64,000 nucleotides of DNA from Methylocystis bryophila (GTDB taxonomy: Bacteria > Pseudomonadota > Alphaproteobacteria > Rhizobiales > Beijerinckiaceae): positions 3,980,501 through 4,044,500 of the forward strand of contig NZ_AP027149.1 of assembly GCF_027925445.1 (NCBI RefSeq), in the 5' to 3' direction. A model generated the notes under the pieces. It made no database searches and had not been told where the DNA came from. It was given only the letters and a program-made list of their open reading frames with translations. A program made the translations under genes and the position numbers. Of the stretch, positions 61,903 to 64,000 are shown one piece after another. The number at the start of each line of letters is the position of its first letter. Positions within the stretch are counted from its first letter, which is position 1.

Positions 61903-62649
61903 ATGACCGCCGTGGAACGCGATCGTCCAGCCGCTTCGCGACACGAGCCCGCTCTCGCCTCGCGCCGGCGCGTGTGGGATTGGCCGGTCCGCTTCGTTCA
62001 CTGGAGCCTCGTCGCCTCCCTCCTCGGCGCCTTCATGACGAACAAGCTCGGCGTCAAATATTTCGCCTATCACGCCTTTTTTGGCTATGCGGTCATCGTT
62101 CTCGTCGTCTTCCGCGTGTGGTGGGGCTTCGTAGGACCCAAACATGCGCGCTTTGTGAATTTCGTCAGAGGCCCCAAAGGCGTGCTGCGCTACCTGCATG
62201 CAACCGGCCGCGGATGGAAGACGCGCCACGCCGGCCATAATCCTCTGGGGGCGTTGATGGTGCTGCTGTTGCTCGCGCTGCTCGGAACGCAGGCGGGTTT
62301 CGGCCTCTTCGCGAATGACGAGATCTTCAACACCGGCCCCCTCGCCGGGCTTGTGTCAAAGAGCCTTAGCCTCAATTTGACGTCGCTTCATCGCAAACTT
62401 TTTTATGTGATCGTCGCAGCGGTGATCCTGCATGTCGGGGCCGTTCTCGCGCATTGGCGCCTGAAGGGCGATAATCTCGTGAGCGCGATGATCACCGGCA
62501 ACAAACCGGGCCATCTTGTCGAGGCGCATGAGGAAATCAGATCATCGCGCGGGGTTCTCGCTGTAGCGCTCTTCATCGCCATCAGCCTTGGCCTCGCGAC
62601 CCTCCTACATTTCGCGCCCGCCGCCGACTTCGACACTGCAGGCTTGTGA
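61903..62649 (+). CDS. Cytochrome b561-type membrane protein
   Basis: A 248-residue membrane protein with four to five helices. VWDWPVRFVHWSLVASLLGAF carries the first heme-ligand His; YHAFFGYAVIVLVVFRVWWG, HNPLGALMVLLLLALLGTQ and LHRKLFYVIVAAVILHVGAVLAHW carry the others. It is of the prokaryotic b561/hydrogenase-cytochrome-b type and should pass electrons between quinone and the periplasmic cytochromes or cupredoxin encoded just upstream. It ends with one extra hydrophobic helix. Confidence 0.9.
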   Translation: MTAVERDRPAASRHEPALASRRRVWDWPVRFVHWSLVASLLGAFMTNKLGVKYFAYHAFFGYAVIVLVVFRVWWGFVGPKHARFVNFVRGPKGVLRYLHATGRGWKTRHAGHNPLGALMVLLLLALLGTQAGFGLFANDEIFNTGPLAGLVSKSLSLNLTSLHRKLFYVIVAAVILHVGAVLAHWRLKGDNLVSAMITGNKPGHLVEAHEEIRSSRGVLAVALFIAISLGLATLLHFAPAADFDTAGL

Positions 62650-62807
62650 AGCCGCGCCACGGCGCTTGGGCTCACAATTCAGCGTCGCAGCGCATCATCG
62701 GTCATGCCGACGCGCTCTCCCCAAGATTGCTAGAGCGCGACGCGAAAATGTGGAAGCCGACCTTTCGCACATATCGCGCCCAAAACTCCCGGAATCGATC
62801 AGGTTTT

Positions 62808-62837
62808 CTGCGTTCAGGCGACCCCGTCTGAACGCAG
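62808..62837. repeat. 10-bp perfect inverted repeat
   Basis: CTGCGTTCAG and CTGAACGCAG are separated by 10 bases. No T run follows on either side. Confidence 0.55.
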
Positions 62838-62846
62838 CGTGATCTA

Positions 62847-62890
62847 GAGCGCCTCACGATCGCGTGGAATTACGCGGTCGGGACGCGCTC
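62847..62890. repeat. REP-like intergenic palindrome
   Basis: GAGCGC...GCGCTC enclose a partly self-complementary stretch (CGATCGCG, CGCGGTCG). Palindromes of this TAGAGCGC...GCGCTC form are common intergenic repeats in Rhizobiales (recalled, not searched). A partial TAGAGCGCGAC also occurs near 62731. Confidence 0.45.
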
Positions 62891-62954
62891 CAAATCAAAA
62901 ACCCGCAAGGCTTGGGATCAGCCACAGCCTTCGCGAGATCGCGCGATATTCCTA

Positions 62955-62974
62955 CTGTTGCACTTCTGCAACAC
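62955..62974. promoter_or_regulatory. Dyad upstream of the TonB-dependent receptor
   Basis: CTGTTG-N8-CAACAC. The half-sites equal those of the organosulfur dyad, but the spacer is two bases longer. No sigma-54 promoter is evident downstream, so a link is doubtful. Confidence 0.35.
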
Positions 62975-63151
62975 GCGAGAGGATTCCGACATGAAACCGC
63001 TAAATAGCGATTCTATCGCGCCTCGGAAGCTTGACCATCGCTCATTTTCCTACTTAGTTTGTAGCTATACAAAGACCAGTAGCGCAGTCGATGCGACGTC
63101 CGGTCGGAGGAGATCAGCCGATGAGTCGGCAAGAATCGTAAGGAGTTTGAA

Positions 63152-64000
63152 ATGCCTGGTCATCTGCCGTCTCTTCGTTCGCGTCTCATGCGCGGCTCGA
63201 GGCTCGCCTCGGTCACGTTGATAGGAAGCATAGCAGTTGTCGGCTTAGACGCAGCGCAAAGCTTCGCGCAGTATCAAGGCGCCAGCCCGCCCGCACAGAG
63301 CGCGCCGGCGGCCGCTCCCACGCAAAAACCCAAGGCGGCGCCTGCGAAGCCGAAGCCTGCCGCGTCGAAACCCAAGCCGCAGGAAGCGGCCGCGCAAGCA
63401 CAATCTCAGCCTACTCAGCCGCAGGCTGCGGCCGCAGTCGTTGCTGCATCCAGCGGCCCCTCGAGCGCGACGGTGGAGGAGGTGAAGGTGACCGCACGAC
63501 TGCGCGAAGAGAAGGCGCAAGACGTGCCGCTTCCGGTCAGCGTCGTCGGCGGAAAGACAGCCGAGGTGCAACTCCTCGACCGTCTGCAGGACCTCGCTAC
63601 GAAAGTTCCGAACTTCGTGCCCTACATCACCAATCCGCGCACCTCCGCCATCGCGATCCGCGGCATCACGGGCATATCTGGCGGCGCTGACGGCTCAGAA
63701 TCCGCAACGGGCATGATCGTCGACAATGTGTTCTTCACGCATGTCGGCTTCCAATGGGCAAATTACGTCGATCTCCAATCCTTTGAGGTGGCGCGCGGCC
63801 CCCAGGGCACGCTGCTCGGCAAAAATACGACCGTCGGCGCCGTGATCATTCACACGCAGCTTCCGTCCTTCGAGCCGTCTGCCACGGTAGACACATCCTT
63901 CGGCAATTATAATCATTTCATCGAGCGGCTGAACGTGACGGGACCCATCATCCCTGAGACGCTCGCGGCGCGCGCCACCTTCTACCTGGAAAAGAGCGAC
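63152..64000 (+). CDS. TonB-dependent receptor, N-terminal part (partial)
   Basis: The frame is open from the ATG at 63152 to the end of the window (283 residues). AGGAG lies six bases upstream. A signal peptide (LASVTLIGSIAVVGLDAAQSFA) precedes an Ala/Pro/Lys/Gln-rich stretch. Then comes the TonB box-like EEVKVTARLREEKAQDVPLPVSVV and the plug domain: LATKVPNFVP, SAIAIRGITG, VDNVFFTHVGFQ and LQSFEVARGPQGTLLGKNTTVGAVIIHT. It imports a ligand across the outer membrane with energy from TonB. The long Ala/Pro linker is unusual. The ligand is unknown; the redox cluster upstream might process it. Confidence 0.92.
   Translation, partial: MPGHLPSLRSRLMRGSRLASVTLIGSIAVVGLDAAQSFAQYQGASPPAQSAPAAAPTQKPKAAPAKPKPAASKPKPQEAAAQAQSQPTQPQAAAAVVAASSGPSSATVEEVKVTARLREEKAQDVPLPVSVVGGKTAEVQLLDRLQDLATKVPNFVPYITNPRTSAIAIRGITGISGGADGSESATGMIVDNVFFTHVGFQWANYVDLQSFEVARGPQGTLLGKNTTVGAVIIHTQLPSFEPSATVDTSFGNYNHFIERLNVTGPIIPETLAARATFYLEKSD

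Larger units (their letters stand above)
62650..63151. other. Intergenic region with hairpins before the TonB receptor
   Basis: About 500 bases. It holds two inverted repeats and a dyad (separate entries). An open frame at 62958-63221 has no coding features; I do not call it. Confidence 0.45.

Noticed and set aside
1..64000. CRISPR array
   Set aside because: I saw no regularly spaced direct repeats anywhere in the window.

Overview
The window looks like a chromosomal segment of an alphaproteobacterium, most likely a Hyphomicrobiales/Methylocystis-like organism. The evidence is protein style: the GroEL tail, CsbD and DUF3309 stress proteins, the FixJ-type output domain, a NodT-type outer-membrane factor, and abundant cytochromes c' and periplasmic redox proteins. 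The genus is an inference.

Region 1 (1-20 kb) starts with the 3' end of groEL and its terminator. It continues with a heme-binding-like GlcG/HbpS protein, a TPR domain fused to an MgtA-type P-type ATPase, and a glycosyltransferase/glycogen-debranching/transglutaminase group. A very large CheB-CheR-PAS-histidine kinase-REC-REC-LuxR protein follows, then small stress proteins, an LPG-synthase-like membrane protein and an AI-2E family transporter. A decayed reading frame lies at 15.2 kb.

Region 2 (20-21.1 kb) is a scar of mobile DNA: a broken integrase, a 3' tRNA-Thr fragment that looks like an attachment site, and an ISL3-like transposase remnant.

Region 3 (21.3-40.4 kb) is an organosulfur assimilation island. 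It has a Liv-type ABC importer (livG-H-M-K-F), an msuD-msuC-ribBA-msuE operon, an amidohydrolase, an sfnG-type dimethyl sulfone monooxygenase, a porin, and an sfnB-type oxidoreductase flanked by two msuD/ssuD remnants. Its regulator is a sigma-54 activator that carries a C-terminal SsuA-like substrate-binding domain. Five sigma-54 (-24/-12) promoters can be read by eye. Each has a pair of related dyads (CTGTTG-N6-CAACAG) about 31 bp apart at near-fixed distances, which points to a single regulon. It would take up C1 sulfones or sulfonates, oxidise them with FMNH2-dependent enzymes supplied by MsuE and RibBA, and release sulfite.

Region 4 (40.7-54 kb) has an MBL-fold (persulfide dioxygenase-like) protein, a DsrE-family protein, a VapBC pair and a complete RND efflux operon with a divergent LysR regulator. 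It also has small secreted proteins, a second HbpS-like protein, a frameshifted Rrf2 gene, an ArsR-like regulator and a cupin.

Region 5 (54.4-64 kb) is a co-directional cluster of exported redox proteins: a planctomycete-style DUF1549/DUF1553 cytochrome, a Tat-exported DUF1501 protein, a cupredoxin, a cytochrome c', a dienelactone-hydrolase-like protein, a rhodanese-like protein without its cysteine, a peroxiredoxin, a second cytochrome c', a cytochrome b561 and a TonB-dependent receptor running off the end. I know of no described pathway with this composition, and it is the strongest candidate for an undescribed system along with the SsuA-domain sigma-54 regulon.
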